Origin: Nocardioides hwasunensis
GTDB taxonomy: Bacteria > Actinomycetota > Actinomycetes > Propionibacteriales > Nocardioidaceae
Assembly (NCBI RefSeq): GCF_014779665.1
Contig: NZ_JACXYY010000011.1
Coordinates: 1 to 35,560, forward strand
DNA length: 35,560 nucleotides
Direction of reading: 5' to 3'
Shown here: piece by piece, positions 1-6,982 of the stretch
How the letters are laid out: every line of letters starts with the position of its first letter
Numbering within the stretch: the first letter of the stretch is position 1
Notes under the pieces: model-generated
What the model was told of the DNA's origin: nothing
Database searches by the model: none
The model's input: the letters and a program-made list of their open reading frames with translations, nothing else
Made by a program: the position numbers and the translations under genes

Positions 1-108
1 GATCGACCTGATCGCAGCCGCCTCGTGCGGATAGTCCGCACGCGACTCCAACACCATCCGCACCGCGCGCTCACGCAACTCGGGCGGGTACTTCGAGGGA
101 CGTGCCAT
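1..108 (-). CDS. IS3-family transposase OrfA, N-terminal part (partial)
   Basis: Thirty-six codons are visible, from ATG at 108-106 to the window edge. The protein starts MARPSKYPPELRERAVRMV, the hallmark start of IS3 OrfA proteins, which carry an N-terminal helix-turn-helix that binds the terminal repeats. In intact elements OrfA is followed by an overlapping OrfB with the DDE catalytic domain, joined by programmed -1 frameshifting. None of that lies in the window. The start is about 50 nt from the terminal repeat, the usual IS3 spacing. Whether the element is intact and active cannot be judged here. Confidence 0.75.
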   Translation of the reverse strand, partial: MARPSKYPPELRERAVRMVLESRADYPHEAAAIRSI

Positions 109-159
109 GAGAGTGATCCCTCCAACGAATCAGCTCTCCGGACATCCCGGGGCGGTTCA
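1..159 (-). mobile_element. IS3-family insertion sequence, one end (truncated by window edge)
   Basis: Read on the minus strand, the element begins at 159 with TGAACCGCCCCGGGATGTC, a TG-starting terminal inverted repeat as in IS3-family elements. About 50 nt inside it, the start of an OrfA-type transposase follows (ATG at 108-106). The rest of the element lies beyond base 1. On the other side of 159 the sequence changes abruptly to integrase-coding DNA, so the IS appears to have inserted into an integrase gene. The second end and the target duplication are outside the window. IS family is inferred from the OrfA N-terminus and the terminal repeat style. Confidence 0.75.
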
Positions 160-460
160 AAATGCGGTCTTCGCGACCCGCAATGGCACCTGGCACCAAG
201 TCGGCAACATCGAACGGCGCTGGCGTGCAATCCGCGCAGACACCGGCCTCGACTGGGTCACACCCCACACCTTCCGCAAGACCGTGGCCACACTGATCGA
301 CCGCACGGTCGACTCGGAAACGGCCGCCCGGGTCCTCGGGCACTCCTCCGCAGACATCACCAGGGAGTAGTACATCGTCAGGGACCGGTCGACGCCTGAC
401 GTGACGGCCCTCTTGGAGGACTTCGCCGGCAGCAGAACGCGCACTCAACCATCCAAATGA
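160..460 (+). pseudogene. Tyrosine-recombinase integrase, C-terminal remnant, IS-interrupted and with internal stop
   Basis: The frame reads VFATRNGTWHQV, then HTFRKTVATLID, then LGHSSADITRE, an amber codon TAG (368-370), then YIVRD and a further 28 codons to TGA at 458-460. The H-x-x-R box (HTFR) and the LGH box are those of tyrosine recombinases of actinobacterial integrative elements. The N-terminal two-thirds (arm-binding and core-binding domains, first catalytic Arg and Lys) is missing, because the reading frame upstream of 160 is IS DNA. The amber codon lies directly before the tyrosine at LGH+10, the usual nucleophile position in this group, so even the C-terminus would be dead without readthrough. 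The gene points toward a tRNA-Pro gene 180 bp away, consistent with an old tRNA-targeted element. Confidence 0.8.
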
Positions 461-595
461 CGTCCTCGACGGGCGCTCGAGTTCGACGCGACGCAGCGCA
501 GCACGACCCAACGCTTAGCGGCAAAGGGGCTCAAGCGCGACGCGTTCATGGACAGTAAACGGACACTTCGTCTTCTTGGCTCAAGATCAAGAAAA
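461..595. other. Non-coding stretch between integrase remnant and tRNA terminator
   Basis: I see no credible gene here. If an integrated element ended at the tRNA, its attachment core would be expected at the tRNA 3' end around 637-660, and this stretch would be element DNA. No second copy of the tRNA 3' end is present in the window, so the element boundary cannot be confirmed. Confidence 0.4.
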
Positions 596-625
596 CCCCT
601 GGCCTGCGTTTCCGCAGGTCAGGGG
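596..625 (-). terminator. Rho-independent terminator downstream of tRNA-Pro
   Basis: On the minus strand, a 13-bp stem (CCCCTGACCTGCG with CGCAGGCCAGGGG, one A-C mismatch) closes a GAAA tetraloop and is followed by TTTTCTT. It begins 11 nt after the tRNA 3' end. The plus-strand reading has the same stem, with a G-U pair replacing the mismatch, followed by a pyrimidine run, so it may also stop transcription arriving from the integrase side. Confidence 0.85.
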
Positions 626-636
626 CTTTCTCTCGG

Positions 637-710
637 TCGGGCTGACAGGATTTGAACCTGCGACCCCCTGACCCCCAGTCAGGTGCGCTACCAAGCTGCG
701 CTACAGCCCG
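637..710 (-). tRNA. tRNA-Pro (anticodon GGG)
   Basis: The minus strand folds into a full cloverleaf. The 7-bp acceptor stem is CGGGCTG/CAGCCCG, the D arm is GCGC/GCGC with a loop containing GGTA, and the anticodon stem CCTGA/TCAGG closes the loop CTGGGGG. The T arm is GCAGG-TTCAAAT-CCTGT and the discriminator base is A. The anticodon is GGG, so it decodes CCC and CCU proline codons. CCA is not fully encoded: the sequence after the discriminator is CCG. The 3' end faces the integrase remnant, making this gene the likely attachment site of the degraded element. Confidence 0.95.
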
Positions 711-745
711 AGTGCTCCCGGCGCGAGGCCCGTGGAGCGAGGGGA

Positions 746-751
746 ACACTA
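746..751 (-). promoter_or_regulatory. Candidate -10 box for tRNA-Pro
   Basis: On the minus strand TAGTGT matches the actinobacterial TANNNT -10 box. It lies 35 nt upstream of the mature tRNA 5' end, giving a predicted leader of roughly 28 nt that RNase P would remove. No convincing -35 hexamer is visible. Confidence 0.4.
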
Positions 752-881
752 CCGCAGGCCCGCAGGTGACACGGAATCGGCCCGCCCCTCGTGCACGCAC
801 GCGCACGAACGGTCGCCCGAGGTAGCCAATCTGGGCTATTCCGGTGCATTCCCCGACCCCGATGCCACCCGGAGGAACAGG

Positions 882-1040
882 ATGGATCATCAACCTGAGG
901 GGCACTCCGTGACATCACTCGTTCGACGCGCTGGCCTGCTGGTCGCCGTGCTGGCGACGGCAGCAGGGCTGAGCCTCGCCGCGCCGCACGCCGACGCCGA
1001 GCCGCCGCAGACGCCGACCCACGTCGACGCGCGCGGCTGA
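882..1040 (+). CDS. Small putative secreted peptide (52 aa)
   Basis: An ATG at 882 is preceded by GGAGGA (871-876) at good spacing. The product has a short polar N-terminus, a basic RR, a hydrophobic core (GLLVAVLATAAGLSLAA) and an alanine-rich cleavage site (ADA before EPPQ). That is a complete Sec signal peptide, but only about 13 residues (EPPQTPTHVDARG) would remain after cleavage. A second start, GTG at 909 with an upstream GAGGGG, would give 43 residues. The gene converges on der. It could be a real micropeptide or the stump of a larger exported protein; I cannot assign a function. The ribosome-binding site and signal peptide are seen directly; expression is inferred. Confidence 0.5.
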   Translation: MDHQPEGHSVTSLVRRAGLLVAVLATAAGLSLAAPHADAEPPQTPTHVDARG

Positions 1041-1054
1041 CCGACTTCCGAGAC

Positions 1055-1074
1055 GGTCCGGCCCGACCCGGACC
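1055..1074. terminator. Hairpin between convergent genes (no U-tract)
   Basis: A perfect 7-bp inverted repeat, GGTCCGG and CCGGACC with a 6-nt loop, fills the 41-bp gap between the convergent small peptide gene and der. It lacks a T-run on either strand, as is common for actinobacterial intergenic stems, and may act bidirectionally. Confidence 0.5.
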
Positions 1075-1081
1075 CCACTGA

Positions 1082-2446
1082 TCAGCGCTTGCGCTTCTCG
1101 CGCGGCTTCTGGTTGATGACGATCGGCGTGCCGACGAAGCCGAACTCCTCGCGCAGCCGCCGCTCCACGAAGCGCTCGTAGGCCGCGTCGAGCTTGCCGC
1201 TGGTGAACAGCACGAAGGTCGGCGGGGCCACCGACGGCTGGGTCGCGAACAGGATCTTCGCCTGCTTGCCGCTGCGCACCGGGTGCGGGTGCTCGGCGAC
1301 CAGCCGACCGAGGAAGGTGTTCAGCGCACCCGTGCCCACGCGCGTCTCCCAACCCTCGAGGGCGCGGTCGATCGCCGGGACGAGCCGGTCGACGTGCCAG
1401 CCGGTGCGCGCGGTGAAGTTGATCCGTGGCGCCCACTGCAGCTGCACGAGGTCACGCTCGATCTCGCGCTCGAGGTAGTAGCGGCGCTCCTCGTCGACGA
1501 GGTCCCACTTGTTGAAGGCGATGACCATCGCCCGACCCGCGTCGCGGATCGTCTGGATGATCCGCATGTCCTGCTCGGAGACCGTCTCGCTGGCGTCGAG
1601 GACCAGCACGGCCACCTCGGCGCGGTCGATCGCGGTCGTCGTGCGCAGCGAGGCGTAGTACTCGTGCCCCGACGCCTGGTTGACCCGCTTGCGGATGCCG
1701 GCGGTGTCGATGAAGCGCCAGGTGCGGTCACCGAGCTGGATCAGCTCGTCGACCGGGTCCACGGTCGTGCCCGCGGCGTTGTCGACGACGACGCGGTCCT
1801 CCTTGGCCAGCATGTTGAGCAGTGACGACTTGCCGACGTTGGGCTTGCCGACGATCGCGATGCGACGCGGTCCCCCGACCTCGTCGAAGACCTGTTCCGG
1901 CGTCTCGGGCAGGGCGGCGAGGATCGCGTCGAGCATGTCACCCGAACCGCGACCGTGCAGCGCGGAGACGGGCCACGGCTCGCCCAGTCCGAGGTTCCAC
2001 AGGCCGTACGCCTCGGCCTCCGTGCGCTGGTCGTCGACCTTGTTGGCGGCCAGCACCACCGGCTTGCCGGATGCGCGGAGGATCCGGACGACGGCCTCGT
2101 CGGCGTCGGTGATCCCGACGGTGGCGTCGACCACGAAGAGCACCGCATCGGCGAGGGAGACGGCGACCTCGGCCTGGCCGGCGATCCGCTCGGCGAGACC
2201 ACGGGCGTCAGGGTCCCAGCCACCGGTGTCGACCACCGTGAAGGCGCGCCCGTTCCAGTGGGCGTCGTACGACACCCGGTCGCGGGTGACGCCCGGGCGG
2301 TCCTCGACGACGGCCTCGCGACGGCCGATGATCCGGTTGACCAGCGTGGACTTGCCCACGTTGGGACGTCCCACCACGGCCAGCACGGGCGTCGGACCGG
2401 TCTCGGTCTCGACGGCGACGGCGTCGTACTCACTCAATGTGCTCAC
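1082..2446 (-). CDS. der: Ribosome-assembly GTPase Der (EngA)
   Basis: Der is a double-GTPase factor that acts in maturation of the 50S ribosomal subunit. The 454-residue product has two G domains: GRPNVGKS at 26-33 with DTGG at 73-76 and NKVD at 135-138, and a second with GKPNVGKS at 200-207, DTAG and NKWD. A C-terminal KH-like domain and a basic tail (REKRKR) follow. Length is normal for the family. The start is GTG at 2446-2444; upstream sequence is only weakly purine-rich. It is the last gene of the aroH-tyrA-cmk-der run, which is a conserved order in this group. Confidence 0.97.
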   Translation of the reverse strand: MSTLSEYDAVAVETETGPTPVLAVVGRPNVGKSTLVNRIIGRREAVVEDRPGVTRDRVSYDAHWNGRAFTVVDTGGWDPDARGLAERIAGQAEVAVSLADAVLFVVDATVGITDADEAVVRILRASGKPVVLAANKVDDQRTEAEAYGLWNLGLGEPWPVSALHGRGSGDMLDAILAALPETPEQVFDEVGGPRRIAIVGKPNVGKSSLLNMLAKEDRVVVDNAAGTTVDPVDELIQLGDRTWRFIDTAGIRKRVNQASGHEYYASLRTTTAIDRAEVAVLVLDASETVSEQDMRIIQTIRDAGRAMVIAFNKWDLVDEERRYYLEREIERDLVQLQWAPRINFTARTGWHVDRLVPAIDRALEGWETRVGTGALNTFLGRLVAEHPHPVRSGKQAKILFATQPSVAPPTFVLFTSGKLDAAYERFVERRLREEFGFVGTPIVINQKPREKRKR

Positions 2447-2687
2447 AGCTCTCTGCGTTCTCGACGAGCCCGGTGTCGGGGTCGTCCTCCGATTGTCGCC
2501 CAGGTCGGGGTCGGAGCGCGGATCGTCGCGTCTGCGAGAGGATGCTCTCCGGCCTGGGCAGCAGGTGCTCCCGCCACAACACCGACCCGGAGGCCGTCTG
2601 TTCCCGGGAGCGCCGCCACGCCTGCTGTGCCGTTCGCCACGGCTCGCCGGCCATGCGGACGGGCGGGCTCGCCGGCCCGGGGCTCAC
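2430..2687 (-). CDS. Possible 85-aa protein in the cmk-der junction
   Basis: An ATG overlaps the cmk stop as ATGA (2684-2687), and the frame runs through the whole 237-bp cmk-der gap, ending at TGA 17 nt inside der. This is the geometry of a translationally coupled gene. The product (MSPGPASPPVRMAGEPW...) is polar and arginine/proline-rich with no recognisable motif. It uses CGA arginine codons more than its neighbours, which argues against a well-adapted coding frame. It may be a spacer left after loss of another gene; some relatives carry an acyltransferase here, as I recall. Low confidence. Confidence 0.3.
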   Translation of the reverse strand: MSPGPASPPVRMAGEPWRTAQQAWRRSREQTASGSVLWREHLLPRPESILSQTRRSALRPRPGRQSEDDPDTGLVENAESCEHIE

Positions 2688-3394
2688 GACCCCTCCCGCG
2701 ACCCCGCTCGCACCTCGGTCGAGACGGCCAGGTCGACGATGCGGTCGATGACCTGCTCCAGCGTCAGGTGCGTGCTGTCGATGTGGACGGCGCCGTCGGC
2801 CATGGTCAGGGGTGCGGTGGCGCGACCGGAGTCGATCCGGTCGCGCTCGAGCAGGGACTGCTGGGTGCTGGCGACGTCGGTGCCGCCCTCCTCGGCCGTA
2901 CGCCGCTGGGCGCGCGCCCCGGGGTCGGCGCTGAGGTAGACCTTGACCGCGGCCTGGGGCCAGACGACCGACCCGATGTCACGTCCCTCGACCACGATGC
3001 CTCCGGCGCCGATGACCTCGCGCTGGAGGTCCAGCAGCAGCGCGCGCACCGCGGGCACCGCGCTGACCGGGCTCACGGCCGCGTTGACGTCGTCGCCGCG
3101 GATCTCCACCGACACGTCGAGCCCGTCGACGGTGATGGTGGGCGCCAGCGGGTCGGTGCCCGACACGATCGTGGGGCGCTCGGCGACGGCCGCCACCGCG
3201 GCCGGGTCACGTACGTCGACTCCCTCACGCAGCAGCCACCAGGTCATCGCGCGGAACATCGCGCCGGTGTCGAGGTAGCGCAGTCCGAGCCGGTCGGCCA
3301 CCCCACGGGAGGTGCTCGACTTCCCCGAGCCGGAGGTGCCGTCGACCGCGATGACGAGGGGGCCGGGATCTGCGGTGCTGTCGACGGTGGTCAC
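2684..3394 (-). CDS. cmk: Cytidylate kinase
   Basis: Cmk phosphorylates CMP and dCMP to the diphosphates using ATP. The P-loop GTSGSGKS lies at 19-26, followed by the CMP-kinase signatures YLDTGAMFRAMTWW, the VEGRDIGSVVWP motif and the RxxxxRAQRR-like lid region (DPGARAQRRTAEE). The open frame extends far upstream, but the family start is the GTG at 3394-3392 (VTTVDSTADPG), giving 236 residues, a normal length. It begins 11 bp after the tyrA stop and no good ribosome-binding site is visible, so coupling to tyrA translation is likely. Confidence 0.95.
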   Translation of the reverse strand: MTTVDSTADPGPLVIAVDGTSGSGKSSTSRGVADRLGLRYLDTGAMFRAMTWWLLREGVDVRDPAAVAAVAERPTIVSGTDPLAPTITVDGLDVSVEIRGDDVNAAVSPVSAVPAVRALLLDLQREVIGAGGIVVEGRDIGSVVWPQAAVKVYLSADPGARAQRRTAEEGGTDVASTQQSLLERDRIDSGRATAPLTMADGAVHIDSTHLTLEQVIDRIVDLAVSTEVRAGSREGS

Positions 3395-3405
3395 GGCCGA
3401 GAAGA

Positions 3406-4491
3406 TTACCGGTGAGTGGTCCAGCCGCGGGATTCGAGAGCGGCCAGCAGGTGCTCGGCGCTGCTGCGGTCGACGACGAGCTCGGTGAGCCCGACGGGCC
3501 GCCCGGGATCGTGGTCGATGCGGACGTCCTCGATGTTCACGCCGATCTCTCCGGCGTCCCCGAAGAGCCGGGCCAGCTCGCCGGGGTGGTCGGGAACCGA
3601 GACGAAGACCGAGCGGGTCGGTCGGGCCGGCCCACCGTGCTTGCCGGGGATCGCCTGCGTCCCGGCGTTGCCACGCGCCAGGATCTCGACCAGGTCGGCA
3701 CCGGTGTCGGCTGCCACGGCGCTCATCAGCTCGTCGAGGTCGGAGCGGACCTCGGCCAGGAGGTCGAGCACCGCGGTGGAGTTCGCCTCGAGGATCTGCC
3801 GCCACAGCGCGGGGTCGCTCGCCGCCACGCGGGTCACGTCGCGGACCCCCTGCCCGGAAAGCGCGAGGTGCTCCTCGGGTGCCGTCACCAGCCGCCCGGC
3901 GACGAGGACGGCGGCCAGGTGCGGCAGGTGGGAGATGCGGGCGACCGCGCGGTCGTGCTCGGCTGGGCTCATCACCCGCGGGGACGCGCCGCACTCGAGG
4001 ACGAGCGCCTCGACCAGCCCGACCGCGCGGGGGTCGGCGCCCTCGTGGGGGGTGACCGCCCACGGACGCCCGTCGAACAGCGCGGCACTGGCCGCCAGGG
4101 GTCCGGACCGCTCGCTGCCCGCCATCGGGTGCGACCCGACGTACCTCCTCAGGTCCACCGCGCTCGCGCGCGCCGCGACGGCCGCGAGCGGTGCCGCCTT
4201 GACGCTGCCGACGTCGGTGACGACGGCGTCCGTGCGCCCCAGGGCGTCGACGATCGCGTCGGCGATGGCGACCGGCGGCACCGCGACCACGACCAGCTGG
4301 GGACGGTCACCCGGCAGGGGCGCCCGTCCGGCGCCGAGGCCGTGAGCGGTGCGCAGGTTCTCCGCCGACGTGTCCCGCAGGATCACGTCGAGGCCGAGGC
4401 GGCGGCACACGAGGCCGACGGAGGTGCCGATCAGCCCGGCGCCGACGACCTCGATCGGACCTGCGAGGTCCGGGAGGACGTCGTCAGTCAT
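3406..4491 (-). CDS. tyrA: Prephenate dehydrogenase with C-terminal ACT domain
   Basis: TyrA oxidatively decarboxylates prephenate to 4-hydroxyphenylpyruvate using NAD(P), in tyrosine synthesis. The Rossmann motif GAGLIG is at 17-22 and the substrate-site motif HPMAGSE at 121-127. An ACT regulatory domain occupies about 292-361 (SVFVSVPDHPGELARLF), suggesting amino-acid feedback. Total length is 361 residues. The ATG overlaps the aroH stop by 8 nt, so chorismate mutase and prephenate dehydrogenase, which catalyse consecutive steps, are translationally coupled. Confidence 0.95.
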   Translation of the reverse strand: MTDDVLPDLAGPIEVVGAGLIGTSVGLVCRRLGLDVILRDTSAENLRTAHGLGAGRAPLPGDRPQLVVVAVPPVAIADAIVDALGRTDAVVTDVGSVKAAPLAAVAARASAVDLRRYVGSHPMAGSERSGPLAASAALFDGRPWAVTPHEGADPRAVGLVEALVLECGASPRVMSPAEHDRAVARISHLPHLAAVLVAGRLVTAPEEHLALSGQGVRDVTRVAASDPALWRQILEANSTAVLDLLAEVRSDLDELMSAVAADTGADLVEILARGNAGTQAIPGKHGGPARPTRSVFVSVPDHPGELARLFGDAGEIGVNIEDVRIDHDPGRPVGLTELVVDRSSAEHLLAALESRGWTTHR

Positions 4492-4861
4492 GGCTGGTGG
4501 TCCGGGCGAGGTCGCGTCGCAGGTTGGCCGCCCCGTGCAGGTAGACGTGGGTGACCTCCGCGCGCGGTGTCTCGGTCTCGACGTGCGCCATCAGCCGCAC
4601 CACGCGGGGCATCGAGCCCTCGATCTCCAGCTCGCGCGCGCAGACCAGCGGCACGTCGGAGAACCCGAGCTGCCGCGCGGCGTAGGCCGGGAACTCGCTG
4701 ACCAGGTCGCTGGTCGCGGTGAAGATGATCGAGATGAAGTCGTCGACCTCGAGGCCGTTGGCCTCCATCACGTCGGTGACGAGCTCGGCCACCCGGTCCA
4801 GCATGTGTTCCCGCGTGTCTTCCTCGAGCTGGGTCGCCCCACGCACTGCCCTGACTGCCAC
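4484..4861 (-). CDS. aroH: Chorismate mutase, AroH type
   Basis: AroH converts chorismate to prephenate, the branch point for phenylalanine and tyrosine. The 125-residue protein has the compact trimeric AroH fold: N-terminal VRAVRGAT with the catalytic arginine, the SIIFTATSDL strand and the C-terminal HVYLHGAANLRRDL segment. The start is GTG at 4861-4859. No Shine-Dalgarno is present; instead a TAGGGT box lies 6 nt upstream, so the mRNA is probably leaderless. It heads the aroH-tyrA-cmk-der transcription unit. Confidence 0.95.
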   Translation of the reverse strand: MAVRAVRGATQLEEDTREHMLDRVAELVTDVMEANGLEVDDFISIIFTATSDLVSEFPAYAARQLGFSDVPLVCARELEIEGSMPRVVRLMAHVETETPRAEVTHVYLHGAANLRRDLARTTSHD

Positions 4862-4867
4862 GGGAGA

Positions 4868-4873
4868 ACCCTA
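4868..4873 (-). promoter_or_regulatory. Leaderless promoter -10 box of aroH
   Basis: On the minus strand TAGGGT (TANNNT) is followed by the 6 nt TCTCCC and then the GTG start of aroH. In actinobacteria this spacing puts the transcription start at the start codon itself. Confidence 0.6.
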
Positions 4874-4904
4874 GGCCAGACCCCCCGTCCGTCCGTGGGC
4901 CGTC

Positions 4905-5297
4905 TCAGGACGGTTGGTAGTCACCGAACGACCAGTGGTTGCCCTCCGGGTCGTTCACGCTGCCGCCGCGGCCCCCGTAGTCCTGGTCGACCATCGGGCG
5001 CACGACCGTCGCCCCGGCCGCGATCGCGGCCTCGAAGACCGCGTCCGGATCGGGGGTGACGAGGTACGCCGCAGCCGGCCCGGTTCCGGTGAGCGCACCG
5101 TCGTCGCGATCGGAGCCGAACATGATCCCGCCTCCACCGGGCCACGCCCACTCGGCGTGGAGGACCACGGTCGGATCCTGCTCGTCGCGGTAGGTCGCGT
5201 GCTCGGTGAAGCCGATCGCGCTCAGCCACGCCGTCATCAGCTCTGTGTCACGCACGGAGAACGAGTGCCACAGGGTGGTGCCGGAGACGTCGGTCAT
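4905..5297 (-). CDS. VOC-fold (glyoxalase/bleomycin-resistance-like) protein
   Basis: This 130-residue protein belongs to the vicinal-oxygen-chelate superfamily, whose members are metal-dependent lyases, dioxygenases or drug-binding proteins. It shows the paired beta-alpha-beta-beta-beta layout, with HSFSVRDTELMTAWLSAIGF in the first half and DPDAVFEAAIAAGATVV plus DPEGNHWSFG (116-125) in the second. GGAGGA lies 6 nt before the ATG. It is 51 bp downstream of an AraC regulator on the same strand, so the two are probably an operon, with this gene a possible effector. Substrate unknown. Confidence 0.85.
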   Translation of the reverse strand: MTDVSGTTLWHSFSVRDTELMTAWLSAIGFTEHATYRDEQDPTVVLHAEWAWPGGGGIMFGSDRDDGALTGTGPAAAYLVTPDPDAVFEAAIAAGATVVRPMVDQDYGGRGGSVNDPEGNHWSFGDYQPS

Positions 5298-5348
5298 GGG
5301 TGTTCCTCCTCGGTCGTCGGGCCGGCCGATCCGGCCCCACCGTCAGGA

Positions 5349-6158
5349 TCACGCAGGTCCGGCGCCCACGGCTTGGACGTTTGGGAACTCCCGGCGCACC
5401 CACTCCGACGGGCTGCACCCCGCGAACCCGGTCCACTCCCGGGCGAGGTGCGCCTGGTCGGCGTACCCGCACTCGGCGGCCACGCGTGCGACCGAGACCT
5501 CACCGGCCAGCACAGACCTTCGCATCACGTCATGGGCCCGCCCGAACCTCGCCAGCCGCTGGAATGACTTGGGCGAGACGCCGACCTCGTCCTGCACCAG
5601 GGTGGTCAGCCGCCGTCTGCTGAAGCCGACGTCGGCGGCGGTCGCGGCGACCGAGCGCCCCCGGGTCAGCAGCGCCACCGCCTGACCGACCTCCGGGCGC
5701 GGGGGGCGCTGCGCGTGGCGGTCGAGCGAGTCGAGCAGGGCTCGCTCGACGACGGCCAGCCGGGCGTCCCACGAGGTCAGGTCCGCCAGGCGCGCGGGGA
5801 GGTCGGCGAGCCCGGGATCGACGTCGTCGAGGCCGAGGAGCCGGCCGGCGAGCGCACTGGCCGGCACGCCCCACAGCGCCCGGGCGCCGGACGGGGTGAG
5901 GCCCAGCTGGATGCCGCGCTGGTGGTGGCCGTGGTGGACGGCCGCCGCCGTGGTGTGCAGCCCCGACACCGACGACCAGCCCACGGTGCGTGTCAGCGGC
6001 TCGTCGTCCCACGACACCTCGAGGGGCTCGTCGAGCGGCAGCACGAACGTCAGCTCCGTCGACGGCATCCCGATGTGGACGCCCGGTCCGCCGAAGGCGA
6101 CGTCGTAGGTCGTGATCGTGCGGAGGTAGGGAGCCAGCGCGGGGTGCACGACGGGCAT
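5349..6158 (-). CDS. AraC-family transcriptional regulator
   Basis: The protein has 269 residues. The N-terminal 150 residues form a sensor-like domain of unknown ligand, starting MPVVHPALAPYLRTITTYD. A C-terminal AraC/XylS double helix-turn-helix occupies about 168-258 (AATAADVGFSRRRLTTLVQDEVGVSPKSFQR and ARVAAECGYADQAHLAREW, read across two segments). The CGYADQAHLAREW segment is the second-HTH signature. A TAGGCT box 6 nt before the ATG indicates a leaderless start. Together with the VOC gene it forms a two-gene cassette between rluB and aroH. It probably controls the VOC gene. Confidence 0.9.
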   Translation of the reverse strand: MPVVHPALAPYLRTITTYDVAFGGPGVHIGMPSTELTFVLPLDEPLEVSWDDEPLTRTVGWSSVSGLHTTAAAVHHGHHQRGIQLGLTPSGARALWGVPASALAGRLLGLDDVDPGLADLPARLADLTSWDARLAVVERALLDSLDRHAQRPPRPEVGQAVALLTRGRSVAATAADVGFSRRRLTTLVQDEVGVSPKSFQRLARFGRAHDVMRRSVLAGEVSVARVAAECGYADQAHLAREWTGFAGCSPSEWVRREFPNVQAVGAGPA

Positions 6159-6164
6159 GGGGCG

Positions 6165-6170
6165 AGCCTA
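6165..6170 (-). promoter_or_regulatory. Leaderless promoter -10 box of the AraC gene
   Basis: On the minus strand TAGGCT, then 6 nt (CGCCCC), then ATG. The box lies in the 20-bp gap after the rluB stop, so the AraC-VOC pair has its own promoter rather than depending on the rluB operon. Confidence 0.55.
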
Positions 6171-6178
6171 CGCCGGTC

Positions 6179-6982
6179 TCAGAGGTCGGCGCTGTCCATC
6201 AGCTCGCCGAGCTCGGCCACGGTGAGCTCGCGCATGTCACCGGCCCTGAGCCTCGCCAGGGTGACCGGACCGACCCGGGTGCGGGTCAGTCGGCGGACCG
6301 GGTGGCCGACGTGGTCGAGCAGGCGGCGCACGATGCGGTTGCGGCCCTCGTGGATGGTGAGCTCGACGATCGAGCGGTTGCTGCCCTCGCGCCGTGGATC
6401 GCCGCCGAGCACCCGGGCATGGCTGACCGTGACCGGGCCGTCGTCCAGCGTGACGCCGGCGAGCAGCTGGCGCACGGTGCGCACGTGCACCTCGCCCTCG
6501 ACCTCGGCGACGTAGGTCTTGTCGACCTCGTGCGAGGGGTGGGCGAGGTGCTGGGCGAAGTCGCCGTCGTTGGTGAGGATGATGAGGCCCTCGGTGTCGG
6601 TGTCGAGCCGGCCGACGTGGAAGAGCCGCTCAGGCCGGTCCGCGACGAGGTCGCCGAGCGTGCGCCGTCCCTCGGGGTCGCTCATCGTCGACACGACGCC
6701 GCGAGGCTTGTTGAGGACCAGGTAGACCTTGTCGCTGATCGGCGGCAACCGCTTGCCGTCGACCCGGATCACGGCGGTGCGGGGGTCGACCTTGGTGCCG
6801 AGGCGGGTGACGACCTCGCCGTCGACCTCGACGTGTCCCTCGAGCATGAGCTCCTCGCACTTGCGGCGGCTGGCCACGCCCGACTGGGCGAGCAGCTTCT
6901 GGAGCCGGATCTGGCCGTCCTCGTCGGTCTCGGGCCGCTGGGAGCTGGGCTGGTCGTTGTCGGGGGCGTCGTGGGGCTTCAT
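6179..6982 (-). CDS. rluB: Ribosomal RNA pseudouridine synthase, RsuA/RluB family
   Basis: The enzyme isomerises a specific uridine in rRNA (most likely 23S, by family) to pseudouridine. An S4 RNA-binding domain lies at about 25-85 (IRLQKLLAQSGVASRRKCEEL). The catalytic motif GRLDTDTEGL at 124-133 supplies Asp127, followed by RNRIVRRLLDHVGHPV typical of the family. The ATG at 6982-6980 overlaps the scpB stop as ATGA, giving 267 residues; the longer open frame upstream is a shadow of scpB. Its coupling to scpA-scpB is a conserved actinobacterial and firmicute arrangement. Confidence 0.93.
   Translation of the reverse strand: MKPHDAPDNDQPSSQRPETDEDGQIRLQKLLAQSGVASRRKCEELMLEGHVEVDGEVVTRLGTKVDPRTAVIRVDGKRLPPISDKVYLVLNKPRGVVSTMSDPEGRRTLGDLVADRPERLFHVGRLDTDTEGLIILTNDGDFAQHLAHPSHEVDKTYVAEVEGEVHVRTVRQLLAGVTLDDGPVTVSHARVLGGDPRREGSNRSIVELTIHEGRNRIVRRLLDHVGHPVRRLTRTRVGPVTLARLRAGDMRELTVAELGELMDSADL

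Noticed and set aside
107..159. Extension of the integrase frame upstream to an ATG at 107
   Set aside because: These codons are IS terminal DNA on the opposite strand of OrfA; the integrase homology begins only at 160.
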